Shown here: positions 1-7,730 of the stretch, in pieces | Position numbering within the stretch: position 1 is the first letter of the stretch | How the letters are laid out: every line of letters starts with the position of its first letter | Assembly: GCF_002204795.1 (NCBI RefSeq) | Contig: NZ_NIXO01000010.1 | Span: 62,001-126,000, forward strand | Direction: 5' to 3' | DNA length: 64,000 bases | From: Pseudomonas sp. K2I15 | Lineage (GTDB): Bacteria > Pseudomonadota > Gammaproteobacteria > Pseudomonadales > Pseudomonadaceae | Notes under the pieces: generated by a model | Seen by the model: only the letters and a program-made list of their open reading frames with translations | What the model was told of the DNA's origin: nothing | Databases searched by the model: none | Position numbers and translations under genes: made by a program

Positions 1-19
1 CTGTTTCGCAGGGTCGCCA

Positions 20-718
20 ATGTCTGCAACGCGTCGTCTTGATTTACCCGCGATTGAACGCGCACTGCGTAAGGTGCAGGGCCGTTTTGCCGAGCTCAGC
101 CGGGACTTTACCGAGCAGCGTGACCCCTTGACCGACGAGGTGTTGCAGAATGTGCTTGAAGGCTATGCGCTGATTGATGACTATGTCGCACGCGGCGTCG
201 ACCTGTTCGACCTTCAGCAACTGAACCTGATGCTGGAGATCAATGCCACCGTGCTCTGCGGCAAGGACCCGGTACGTCGACTGGAATACGCTCAGCACCT
301 GGCGGCTACCGAGGAACACTTCTTCAACAATGTTGAGGGGGGAATAAAGGACTTGTACAACTGGTATTGCGCCTATCGCAGCGAGTCCGTCTGGAAGCGC
401 GCGGCCGGTGTCTATGTGCGCATCCTCAGCAAACCGCAATTGTTCATTGAAGGTAACAACCGCAGCGGGTCGCTTATCGTCAGCTATTTGCTCATGCGTG
501 CAGGCTTGCCGCCGTTTGTGCTGACGCTGGAAAACGCCGAGGGCTACTTCAACCCCTCATCGGTGATACGCAACTCCGCCAAGCATGGTGTAAAGGCTTT
601 GTACGAATTGCCCAAGATCAAGAAAAAATATGCAGCCTTCCTGGAAGAGCAGGCGCCCGATCCCAAGGCGTTTTTCCTGGGCGAAACACCGCTGCCTGCC
701 TATAAGGGAGGCCACTGA
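20..718 (+). CDS. Fic-fold protein with degenerate active site
   Basis: A 232-residue protein. Residues 139-151 contain L-F-I-E-G-N-N-R-S-G, which aligns with the Fic signature HxFx(D/E)GNGRxxR. The catalytic His position is Gln140, and the second Gly of GNGR is Asn147. Active Fic enzymes transfer AMP or another nucleotide/phosphate moiety to hydroxyl side chains, and loss of the His normally abolishes this, so a binding or pseudo-enzyme role is likely. No signal peptide or membrane segment is seen. The start is chosen because an AGGG sits six bases upstream; the frame stays open to the window edge, so a longer N-terminus is not excluded. Its stop overlaps the start of the next gene by one base, so the two are translationally coupled. 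The fold call rests on this motif only. Confidence 0.6.
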   Translation: MSATRRLDLPAIERALRKVQGRFAELSRDFTEQRDPLTDEVLQNVLEGYALIDDYVARGVDLFDLQQLNLMLEINATVLCGKDPVRRLEYAQHLAATEEHFFNNVEGGIKDLYNWYCAYRSESVWKRAAGVYVRILSKPQLFIEGNNRSGSLIVSYLLMRAGLPPFVLTLENAEGYFNPSSVIRNSAKHGVKALYELPKIKKKYAAFLEEQAPDPKAFFLGETPLPAYKGGH

Positions 719-1353
719 TGAGCCGGTATCCAACCCTGCAGACATGCCGGGTTTACAGCGCGCGGGCGTGGCAGGCCATCAAGTCTTGCATGCCGGCACC
801 CCTGTCCAGGCGCCCGCGCATCCGTATTTCGTTTGATATCGATGACACCTTGGCGTGTCAGCTCCACCACTGCGCTGTCGAACACAGCTGGCTGCCTGCC
901 TGTATCCACCGGTGGCTGGGCGAGCCGTTGCGCATGGGCACACGCTCGCTGACCCGCGAGCTACGGCGCCAGGGCTGCAGTGTGTGGGTCTACACCTCGT
1001 CTGGTCGAACACCGTCCTACATCAAGCGTTGGTTGCTGCTGTACGGCATCCGTGTCGACGGCGTGGTAAACAGTGTGCTGCACAACCGCGCCCTGGCGGT
1101 GCATGGGTTGTTGAACTCGCCCTCGAAATTTCCGCCGGCATTCGACATCGACTTGCATGTCGATGATTCCGAAGGCGTGCAGCTTGAAGGCCATGATCAC
1201 GGCTTTCGCGTGGTTGTGGTGAACCCAGAGGATGAGCACTGGGCGCAGAGGGTCCTGGATGCCGTCGCTGAAGTCCAGGCGCAACTTGCCAGGCAGCAAC
1301 CGCTTAGGCATCCGCAACCGGTGCCACGACGCTCAGAAATTTTCTCCTCCTGA
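718..1353 (+). CDS. HAD-superfamily hydrolase-like protein
   Basis: A 211-residue cytoplasmic protein with HAD motifs. Motif I is F-D-I-D-D-T at residues 39-44 (nucleophile Asp40, acid/base Asp42). A motif II-like Y-T-S-S-G-R-T follows near residue 93. Motif IV-like H-V-D-D-S lies near residue 148. HAD proteins with this pattern are usually phosphatases; the substrate cannot be told from sequence. The start codon overlaps the stop of the Fic-like gene (ATGA-type junction), so the pair is almost certainly one operon with a shared role. An attractive inference is that one protein recognises, and the other removes, a phosphate-containing modification. The C-terminal 25 residues are Arg/Pro/Gln-rich and probably disordered. 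Confidence 0.7.
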   Translation: MSRYPTLQTCRVYSARAWQAIKSCMPAPLSRRPRIRISFDIDDTLACQLHHCAVEHSWLPACIHRWLGEPLRMGTRSLTRELRRQGCSVWVYTSSGRTPSYIKRWLLLYGIRVDGVVNSVLHNRALAVHGLLNSPSKFPPAFDIDLHVDDSEGVQLEGHDHGFRVVVVNPEDEHWAQRVLDAVAEVQAQLARQQPLRHPQPVPRRSEIFSS

Positions 1354-1380
1354 CGCTAAAGCGATCCCTGAACCTGTTGG

Positions 1381-2331
1381 TCAAAGCCGAATATCTTCGG
1401 GCCCCTGGATAAGCGCTTCAATGTGCGTGCCCGTCGCGCGCTCTTCGTTGCTGAACCCGTCATAGTCGGCCAGGTTGGCGAACTGAATGCCGGTCAGTTG
1501 TTCGATTTGCAGCACGCTGCGGCGGTAGGTTCTGAGCTGGCCAAACATCAGGTCCAACTGATCCAGCTCGCGGCTTTGGTCGATCATATAGGCGCTGGCG
1601 GACGGTTTTCCGTCATCGCCCAGATAGGCGACCACTTTCCAGAACGCCTTGGGGATTTTGACGCCACGGTAGACACGGTCATCAGCCGCCAGCACCGGGC
1701 CGGTAAACACCGTGGCTCGGGCTTTCCAGCGCCGAGTGTTGTCGAGAATGTAGTCCTCGAGTTCCAGCCAGGTCTTCTGGTTGAACGCGCTCATCTGTGG
1801 CGAGCAGTTAGTGAAGTGGAAGGTGTCGAGGTTGGCGAGGGTCGCTTCTTCGCCCCAATTGGGGTCTTGTCGGCGCACCAGGTGGCCACGGTCCAGGCCA
1901 TTACTGGCGTAGAGCTCGTCGCCCACCTGGGCGCTGACGGGCAGGCGGCCGTCGTAGGCCCAGCTATCGTTGCTGCGGGGCACCTCTACCTGCTGGCCGC
2001 CGTCGATATTGACGCCAACGTAGAGCGCCAGTCGTCGGGAGCGTGACATGGTCACTGAGAAATGCAGGTAGTCCAGCCGTGTGCCTCCGGTGTCCAGCGC
2101 TTGTACGTCGCCAGCCAGTGCCTCATCGACCGTGGGCCAAGGCACGACGAAGCTGCTGAGGAAGTCGTCGGCGTAGCCGTGCCGGTCTTGCAGGTCCTTG
2201 GCCGGCGTGACCTTTTTGGTCGCGGCCCTGGCTTCCATCAGCGTCATTGTCGGGCTGGCTGGGATCAAGGGTCGCAGGTCGGCGAGCCGAGGACGGTGCG
2301 ACAGGTCGACTTTGGCTTTACGTGCAGGCAT
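1381..2331 (-). CDS. DNA/RNA non-specific endonuclease (NUC1 family)
   Basis: A 316-residue protein starting at an ATG with AAGGAG seven bases upstream; the frame is open 66 bases further but has no better start. The metal/catalytic motif D-R-G-H is at about residues 147-150, and F-T-N-C-S-P-Q with a following F-N-Q supplies the conserved Asn. Both are hallmarks of beta-beta-alpha metal nucleases such as Serratia nuclease and mitochondrial NUC1, which cut DNA and RNA without sequence preference. There is no N-terminal signal peptide, so if the enzyme acts outside the cell it would need a non-Sec route. It is divergent from a protealysin-like protease, which also lacks a signal peptide. Confidence is high for family, low for biological role. 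Confidence 0.85.
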   Translation of the reverse strand: MPARKAKVDLSHRPRLADLRPLIPASPTMTLMEARAATKKVTPAKDLQDRHGYADDFLSSFVVPWPTVDEALAGDVQALDTGGTRLDYLHFSVTMSRSRRLALYVGVNIDGGQQVEVPRSNDSWAYDGRLPVSAQVGDELYASNGLDRGHLVRRQDPNWGEEATLANLDTFHFTNCSPQMSAFNQKTWLELEDYILDNTRRWKARATVFTGPVLAADDRVYRGVKIPKAFWKVVAYLGDDGKPSASAYMIDQSRELDQLDLMFGQLRTYRRSVLQIEQLTGIQFANLADYDGFSNEERATGTHIEALIQGPEDIRL

Positions 2332-2468
2332 GGAGGTGCTCCTTGCTGGGCCTTGGATAACACAACTGCAACACAGGTTTATGACAATTGACGTCACGCG
2401 CTTACCCGCGGCGACTATCCTGAAGGGGTCGCCTGGATCTTCACCACGAGTCTAAAGGGAGCTGGTCA

Positions 2469-3530
2469 ATGTGTGTTCGCCATGGTCGTAATCCGATTTT
2501 CTGCCTTATCCCCCCGTATATGCTCGATCAAATCGCGCGCAACGGCGATAAAGCCCAGCGCGACTGTGCGTTACGCACCCGCGCCAAGGACAGCACGTTC
2601 CGTTCGTTGCGCATGCTCGCGCTGCCGGCCAAAGGTCCAGCCCACATGGCCCTGGCGATGGCTGCTTCAAAGCGGCGGTCGATCTACAGCGCCGATGGCA
2701 CCGATAGCCTGCCCGGCAAGCTGATCCGTGGCGAAGGGCAACCCGCCAGCGGTGATGCGGCGGTGGACGAGGCCTATGACGGTTTGGGCGCCACGTTCGA
2801 CTTTTTCGAGCAGGTATTTGACCGTAACTCCATCGACGATGCCGGCCTGGCGCTGGACGCGACCGTGCACTTTGGCCAGAGCTATAACAATGCGTTCTGG
2901 AATTCGACCCAAATGGTCTTTGGTGATGGGGATCAGCAGCTGTTCAATCGGTTCACCATCGCGCTTGATGTGATTGGCCATGAGTTGGCTCATGGCGTCA
3001 CCGAGGATGAGGCCAAGCTGATGTATTTCAATCAATCCGGTGCGTTGAATGAGTCGCTGTCGGACGTGTTCGGCTCGCTGATCAAGCAATATGCGTTGAA
3101 ACAAAAGGCAGAGGACGCCGATTGGTTGATCGGCAAAGGGTTGTTTACCAAAAAGATCAAAGGCGTTGCCCTGCGCTCGATGAAAGCGCCCGGTACTGCA
3201 TTCGACGATAAGCTGTTGGGTAAAGACCCTCAACCCGGGCATATGGATGATTTTGTGCAGACCTATGACGACAATGGCGGGGTGCATATCAATTCCGGCA
3301 TCCCCAACCATGCGTTCTATCAGGTGGCCACATTGATCGGCGGGTTTGCCTGGGAGCGGGCAGGGCGCATCTGGTACGACGCCTTGCGCGACCCGCGTTT
3401 GCGGCCGAACTCGGGGTTTCTGCGGTTTGCGCGGATTACCTACGATATCGCCGGTCGGCTTTATGGTGCGAACAAGGATGAGCAGAAGGCGGTCAAGGAA
3501 GGCTGGAAAGCGGTGGGCATTGATGTCTGA
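2469..3530 (+). CDS. Protealysin-like M4 metalloprotease
   Basis: A 353-residue thermolysin-family zinc endopeptidase. H-E-L-A-H at 171-175 gives two zinc ligands and the catalytic Glu. G-A-L-N-E at 191-195 supplies the third zinc ligand (Glu195) in the GxxNExxSD context. H273 in D-N-G-G-V-H-I-N-S-G is the catalytic His of M4 enzymes. The N-terminus carries the short protealysin-type propeptide motif I-P-P-Y-M-L at 14-19 instead of the long thermolysin propeptide, and there is no signal peptide, as in Serratia protealysin. The start has AAGGGAG upstream. The next gene is an emfourin-like inhibitor, reproducing the protealysin operon. Protealysins are intracellular or non-classically exported and have been linked to bacterial entry into eukaryotic cells; that role is only inferred here. 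Confidence 0.92.
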   Translation: MCVRHGRNPIFCLIPPYMLDQIARNGDKAQRDCALRTRAKDSTFRSLRMLALPAKGPAHMALAMAASKRRSIYSADGTDSLPGKLIRGEGQPASGDAAVDEAYDGLGATFDFFEQVFDRNSIDDAGLALDATVHFGQSYNNAFWNSTQMVFGDGDQQLFNRFTIALDVIGHELAHGVTEDEAKLMYFNQSGALNESLSDVFGSLIKQYALKQKAEDADWLIGKGLFTKKIKGVALRSMKAPGTAFDDKLLGKDPQPGHMDDFVQTYDDNGGVHINSGIPNHAFYQVATLIGGFAWERAGRIWYDALRDPRLRPNSGFLRFARITYDIAGRLYGANKDEQKAVKEGWKAVGIDV

Positions 3531-3558
3531 CAACACGCTTTGACAGTGAGGAACAGTG

Positions 3559-3864
3559 ATGCATATCTCGATTTCGGAAAACGGCGGTCCGGCGTTTTTT
3601 CCCGGCTTGTCCAAACCCCGCACTGTGGAGGTGGGCACCTTGACTGAGCAGGACCAGCAAGAGTTGCGGCAACTGATCGAGGCTTCAGACTTTTTTCAGT
3701 TGCCGCAAAGTGCCCTGCCGACCTCCACCCATCCCGGCCAGGTGCATTACACCTTGACGGTAGCGGAGGGCGGGCTTGAGCACACGGTCTGCGTGCTGGC
3801 CCCGGTGAAGTCCCAGGCGCTGGATGGGCTGGTGCAGTGTGTGCGTCGACATATCCGGGGCTGA
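3559..3864 (+). CDS. Emfourin-like inhibitor of the M4 protease
   Basis: A 101-residue protein beginning 28 bases after the protease stop; an in-frame GTG at 3556 is possible, but GAGGA at 3548-3552 favours this ATG. The sequence resembles emfourin (M4in), the slow-binding proteinaceous inhibitor encoded downstream of protealysin. It has a beta-rich N-terminus (I-S-I-S-E-N-G-G), a central segment with L-T-E-Q-D-Q-Q-E-L-R-Q-L-I, and a C-terminal Y-T-L-T-V strand followed by a Val/Cys-rich strand. No signal peptide is present, consistent with protection of the cytoplasm. The assignment rests on size, architecture and position beside a protealysin-like gene. Confidence 0.75.
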   Translation: MHISISENGGPAFFPGLSKPRTVEVGTLTEQDQQELRQLIEASDFFQLPQSALPTSTHPGQVHYTLTVAEGGLEHTVCVLAPVKSQALDGLVQCVRRHIRG

Positions 3865-3895
3865 GGCGCAGTGAAAGGCTGATGCCCTCCAGCTT

Positions 3896-4747
3896 CTAGT
3901 TCACCCGGGGCGCCGCCTTGATGGCCATGTACTCATTCTTGATCTGCTCAAAACCATATTTCTCTTCAAGCCGTTTGACGATGAAGTGCCCCCGCGCCAT
4001 GTCCTGATAGAAATGGGTGAACAGTGCGTTGATCGTCGCCCCGGTAAAGGCCCCCATCACGGGAACGGCCTGCGCCGCGAACTTGCTGGAAATGGTAAAG
4101 CCAAAACGTGTCGCGACGTTGTCGATCAAAATCGCCAGCCATTTCCCGGCTTGCCCCGGGGACAGGCTGCCGATGGCTTTGGAGCCCTGCTTGGCGGCTA
4201 TCCCCGCGAGCTCCTTCGACAGTTGTTGCATGGCCTGGGTGGTGAAACTGCGGGTCATGTAGTAGCCCGTCTCCGTCGCATCGTCGGCCTGGCTGTTGCC
4301 CCCCATGGCAAACACCTCGATGCACGCCTGCTTGGTCGCAAAGTCTCCCAGGTCGAAACCTTCGCTGCGCGCCACGTCGGCGACCGAGCGCATCATGATG
4401 GTGGTGGAGATAGGCAGCTCGACAAACAGTGCCGCAAAACCGAAGGCCCCGCCGATAGCGCCCGAGGTCGCTGCGTAGACCTTGTGCAGCCGGGTCGAGG
4501 CGGGCTTTTTCGGGCGGTTGTCCAGGCTCTTCAGCGCCGCACCGGCGGATGAATGCAGCGCCGCCGCCACGGCGCCGTTGATCCTTTTTGAAACCGCCCC
4601 CGGCAATGCCTTTATCGCGCTTTCAATGGGTGAACCGATCATGCCGGACAGCCTCGCTGTCAGGGAAGGTGACTCCAGCAAGCCGACGGCCCGCTTGAGA
4701 TCCTGGTAGTCCTCGGGGTTGTCTCTGATGCTCACAGGCGTCTCCAT
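3896..4747 (-). CDS. EcsC family protein
   Basis: A 283-residue protein. The central Ala/Gly-rich region (about 95-125) with the conserved E-L-P-I-S-T-T-I-M-M-R-S-V-A and a distal F-A-M-G-G-N, Y-Y-M-T-R-S-F segment matches the EcsC family, named after a gene beside an ABC transporter in Bacillus; its molecular function is unknown. Two hydrophobic stretches (near 93-108 and around 225-240) suggest membrane association rather than a clear transmembrane topology. The ATG at 4747 is chosen over an in-frame TTG at 4774, although neither has a strong ribosome site. It is convergent with the emfourin-like gene and stands alone as a transcription unit. Confidence 0.75.
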   Translation of the reverse strand: METPVSIRDNPEDYQDLKRAVGLLESPSLTARLSGMIGSPIESAIKALPGAVSKRINGAVAAALHSSAGAALKSLDNRPKKPASTRLHKVYAATSGAIGGAFGFAALFVELPISTTIMMRSVADVARSEGFDLGDFATKQACIEVFAMGGNSQADDATETGYYMTRSFTTQAMQQLSKELAGIAAKQGSKAIGSLSPGQAGKWLAILIDNVATRFGFTISSKFAAQAVPVMGAFTGATINALFTHFYQDMARGHFIVKRLEEKYGFEQIKNEYMAIKAAPRVN

Positions 4748-4899
4748 GAAATTTTTTCGGCTCTCATAAGGCAAAGACCCGCGAGGAGGGCCATCGTGCC
4801 GTCACGCTTTACCCATTCTTTACCTGCGCTTGTGCTTCGTTCGCCAGCGGGTCGGTTAGGCTGCCAGATCATCTTGATCTGGACGTGCGCGTGAATCGA

Positions 4900-6027
4900 A
4901 TGAACCTTCAACCTCGGTACTGGCTGGCTGTGGGCGCCTTGGTGGGTAGCCTGGGATTGATCTCCGGTTGTGCGGGCGACCCGCCAAACCCGCGAGCCGA
5001 ATTTACCGAACGGGTCAATAAAGAGCTGGGCACCGCCTATCAACCGTCCCACTACGAAACGGCCGGCTGGGGCGCAACCTGGCAACTCGATCAGCAATCG
5101 GTGGACGTTGCGTGGCTGGCGCCGGTGACCCATGAGCAGATGCCCTTGATTATTTACTTGCCAGGCTTGGGTGAGTCGGCCTCGGGCGGCGTGCAGTGGC
5201 GCAAGGCATGGGCGCAGGCCGGTTATGCGGTGCTGTCGGTTCAGGGGCACGCCCATGATCAGTCGATTTTTGCGTCGCAGCAGGCGGTGTATGGCGATTT
5301 TCGCGGGATGGCGAGCAGTCATTACTCAGCCGCTGCCTTACGCGACAGGCTGACCACATTGCAAAAAGTCCTGGCCGAGGTTCGGGCGCGGGCCGCCAAA
5401 GGCGATGCGCAACTGGCTGCCATCGACTGGAACCAGGTCGTGGTGGCCGGTTTTGATTTTGGAGCGCAGACCGCTGAGGCACTGGCCGGGGCGCTGGAAC
5501 CTGGCGCCGCGTCGGGCGTTGCGGTTCAGCCTAAAGCGGTGTTGCTGCTCAGCCCTTATGTGGAAGTCGGCACCCGGCCTGAAGTGTTCGCCCGGATAGC
5601 AGCGCCGGTGCTGTCGATGACCGGTCAGCAGGATGAAGATCCGTTCAACTGGGTGAGTTCTTATCGCCAGCGAGAAGTGTTGGGAGAGTCGCTGACGGCA
5701 GTGGGCAGTGTTCAGTTGGAATTGAACAGTGCGACACACAAGACCTTGTCCGGTAGCGAGTTATTCAGCCGGCCGGCGAAAAAGGCCGACAAGGGCAGTG
5801 AGCCGCCCGGCGATGCGCCCAAAGGTCGAGGGCACAAGCACGGCCCCAAACCTGGCGGCGGTAGCCCGATGGCGGGCGAACCGGCTCCGGACCCCAAGCA
5901 AGTGGCGGCGATTCAGGCCGTTGGTGTGGCATTTCTGGATAGCCGCATCAAACACAACCCTGCGGCCACTGAATGGTTGCACAACGGCGCGCCAGCCTGG
6001 CTGGGTGAGGCGGGGCGGTTGAAGTAG
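4900..6027 (+). CDS. Lipoprotein of the alpha/beta-hydrolase fold
   Basis: A 375-residue protein with a lipoprotein signal: a hydrophobic N-terminus ending in L-I-S-G-C, the Cys being the probable lipidation site. It should sit on the periplasmic side of the inner or outer membrane. L-I-I-Y-L-P-G-L-G-E fits the oxyanion strand of alpha/beta-hydrolases. The nucleophile elbow reads G-F-D-F-G, so the usual Ser is replaced by Asp. A late D-E-D-P-F segment could provide the acid. Before the C-terminus is a low-complexity insert rich in Lys, Gly and Pro. A GTG 15 bases upstream is an alternative start. Substrate unknown; the enzyme may be inactive or use an Asp nucleophile. Confidence 0.65.
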   Translation: MNLQPRYWLAVGALVGSLGLISGCAGDPPNPRAEFTERVNKELGTAYQPSHYETAGWGATWQLDQQSVDVAWLAPVTHEQMPLIIYLPGLGESASGGVQWRKAWAQAGYAVLSVQGHAHDQSIFASQQAVYGDFRGMASSHYSAAALRDRLTTLQKVLAEVRARAAKGDAQLAAIDWNQVVVAGFDFGAQTAEALAGALEPGAASGVAVQPKAVLLLSPYVEVGTRPEVFARIAAPVLSMTGQQDEDPFNWVSSYRQREVLGESLTAVGSVQLELNSATHKTLSGSELFSRPAKKADKGSEPPGDAPKGRGHKHGPKPGGGSPMAGEPAPDPKQVAAIQAVGVAFLDSRIKHNPAATEWLHNGAPAWLGEAGRLK

Positions 6028-6044
6028 CGTGAGGCGCGGCCGCT

Positions 6045-6608
6045 CTAGGCATCGCCCAATCGATACACCGTCGCGCTCCAATACTGGCTGCCGTCACGCG
6101 TTTGGCGAACCCATCCATCGGCCAGCAGTTGTTTGGCGATCATTCGGTTCATAAAACCATGCCCGAGCAGCAGAACCGGCCCTTCGCTGGCAACCGACTG
6201 CAGGCGCTGGGCTGCCGTGCTGGCGCGTAGCTTTGCAGCGGCGGCGGACTCGACGTCGCGCGCGTAACCGCACAGCCATAAGACGCGAAGGATAAACGCC
6301 CAGGTAAACGGCGACAGCCGTGGCAAATGCCAGCGAACAAAAGGCAGTTGCGCTTCACAGAAAAGCACGTCGACGAAAGCGGGCTTCAGCCCGAGTGCCT
6401 GGACCGAGGCCAGTGCACGCGGCGCGCTGCTCGAGACAATCACCGTGGCGGTTGCAGCGAGCCGCAAGCTGGCATCCGGGACGGGTTGGTGGGTGATTTC
6501 GGACTGGTTGTAGCGTTCGATCCAGCCTTCCATCTCAAGTCCCGACAGTTTGTCGGTGCCGAGCAGCTTTGGCTGCCCGTGGCGCATCAGGATTATTTCT
6601 CTACTCAC
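6045..6608 (-). CDS. Histidine phosphatase family protein
   Basis: A 187-residue protein of the phosphoglycerate-mutase-like superfamily. The N-terminal motif L-M-R-H-G-Q-P (R9, H10) carries the phospho-accepting His, and a later L-L-G-H-G-F-M-N holds the second catalytic His. The mid-region I-V-S-S-S-A-P-R-A fits the conserved Arg-bearing helix of the fold. It has no signal peptide. Enzymes of this size include SixA- and CobC-like phosphatases and broad-specificity phosphatases; nothing in the neighbourhood picks a substrate. It is convergent with the lipoprotein gene, with an 17-base gap. Confidence 0.85.
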   Translation of the reverse strand: MSREIILMRHGQPKLLGTDKLSGLEMEGWIERYNQSEITHQPVPDASLRLAATATVIVSSSAPRALASVQALGLKPAFVDVLFCEAQLPFVRWHLPRLSPFTWAFILRVLWLCGYARDVESAAAAKLRASTAAQRLQSVASEGPVLLLGHGFMNRMIAKQLLADGWVRQTRDGSQYWSATVYRLGDA

Positions 6609-6908
6609 GGTGGGTTGACGTCCTTGTACTGATGCGGCGAATGGATAGGTGCGGCCGTTCGGTGTGCAGAGTAAACGAAGGGCGTTGCGTTGCAGAGGGT
6701 ATTTTTCAAAAGTAAACCTGGCGATTGAGCAGGTCCCGGGCCCGGTCGAGCGTGCGATTATGACGTTGATGCTGGGTGCTGCGGCGTACTAAGCGCGGGT
6801 CATTCATTTTACGGCGGCTGCATTTTTTGCCACGCTCGCGCGGGCCGCAGTGGATTCGCTACTATGTGGTTCACTGAACCCCGCCCGCCGTACCCGTTGG
6901 AGCCTCGA
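6609..6908. other. Intergenic region with no recognised gene
   Basis: About 300 bases separate the divergently transcribed phosphatase and DeoR genes. It must hold promoters for both. A TACTATG just upstream of the DeoR gene (near 6880) could be a -10 element, but no convincing -35 partner was found. No conserved ORF, RNA or repeat was recognised. Confidence 0.4.
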
Positions 6909-7730
6909 ATGCCAAGCCAGAAGGACATCACCGCCGAGAGCGGCGCACCGATGATTCCTGATCAGCGCCGTGAGCTGATCCTGCGTCAGTTGCGCAAGCA
7001 TCAAGTGCTGAGTGTTCATCAGTTGATGGAGATGTTCGACTGCTCACACATGACCGTGCGGCGCGATATCGCGTTGCTGGAGCAGGAAGGCCGGGCGTAT
7101 TCGGTCACCGGTGGAGTGCGCATTGCCAGTCAGCTTCACAGCGAGCCGAGCCATCAGCTCAAGGCCGTGGTCGAGTTGCCGCAGAAGCAAGCCATGGCCA
7201 GGCTCGCCGCGCGCTTGCTGCGTGCAGACATGACGATTTACCTGGATGCAGGCACCAGCACGCTGGAGATCGTGCCTTACATCAAGGCACTCGCCGGCAT
7301 GACGGTGGTGACCAACGACTTCGGGGTGGTGCAGGCGCTGATGGACGCCCCGCAAGTGACGGTGATTCACACCGGCGGGCAGTTGGATCACTCCAACCAT
7401 TCGTGTGTCGGCGGGCTGGCGGTGGCCACCCTGCGCCAGGTGGTCACCGACATCGCCTTCATCTCCACCAGTTCCTGGGACCTGCGGCGTGGCATAACCA
7501 CCCCTTCGGCGTTGAAGGTGGAGGTCAAGCAGGTCGCCATGCAGTCGGCGTCGCAAGTGGTGCTGGTGGCCAGCAGTTCCAAGTACGGCACCTTCAGCAT
7601 GTACAAGATCGCTGGGCTTGAGCAGTTCGATATCGTCATCAGTGACGCAGCGTTGGCGCCCGCCGCGGCGGACGGCATACGCAAGCAAGGAGTCGAACTG
7701 ATGTTGCCGTCCGACCTCACACCGGCCTAA
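6909..7730 (+). CDS. DeoR-family transcriptional regulator
   Basis: A 273-residue regulator. The N-terminal winged helix-turn-helix (about residues 18-72) contains R-R-E-L-I-L-R-Q-L and the DeoR signature F-D-C-S-H-M-T-V-R-R-D-I-A-L-L. The C-terminal DeoRC sugar-phosphate sensor domain follows (about 85-250), with D-A-G-T-S-T and F-I-S-T-S-S-W-D-L phosphate-binding segments. The ATG at 6909 has GGAG six bases upstream and is preferred over an upstream in-frame ATG at 6864. DeoR proteins usually repress sugar catabolic genes and are released by a phosphorylated intermediate. The gene converges on, and overlaps by four bases, the last gene of the four-carbon sugar-acid operon, so it is its likely regulator. 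A 4-phosphate intermediate of that pathway would be a logical effector (inference). Confidence 0.88.
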   Translation: MPSQKDITAESGAPMIPDQRRELILRQLRKHQVLSVHQLMEMFDCSHMTVRRDIALLEQEGRAYSVTGGVRIASQLHSEPSHQLKAVVELPQKQAMARLAARLLRADMTIYLDAGTSTLEIVPYIKALAGMTVVTNDFGVVQALMDAPQVTVIHTGGQLDHSNHSCVGGLAVATLRQVVTDIAFISTSSWDLRRGITTPSALKVEVKQVAMQSASQVVLVASSSKYGTFSMYKIAGLEQFDIVISDAALAPAAADGIRKQGVELMLPSDLTPA

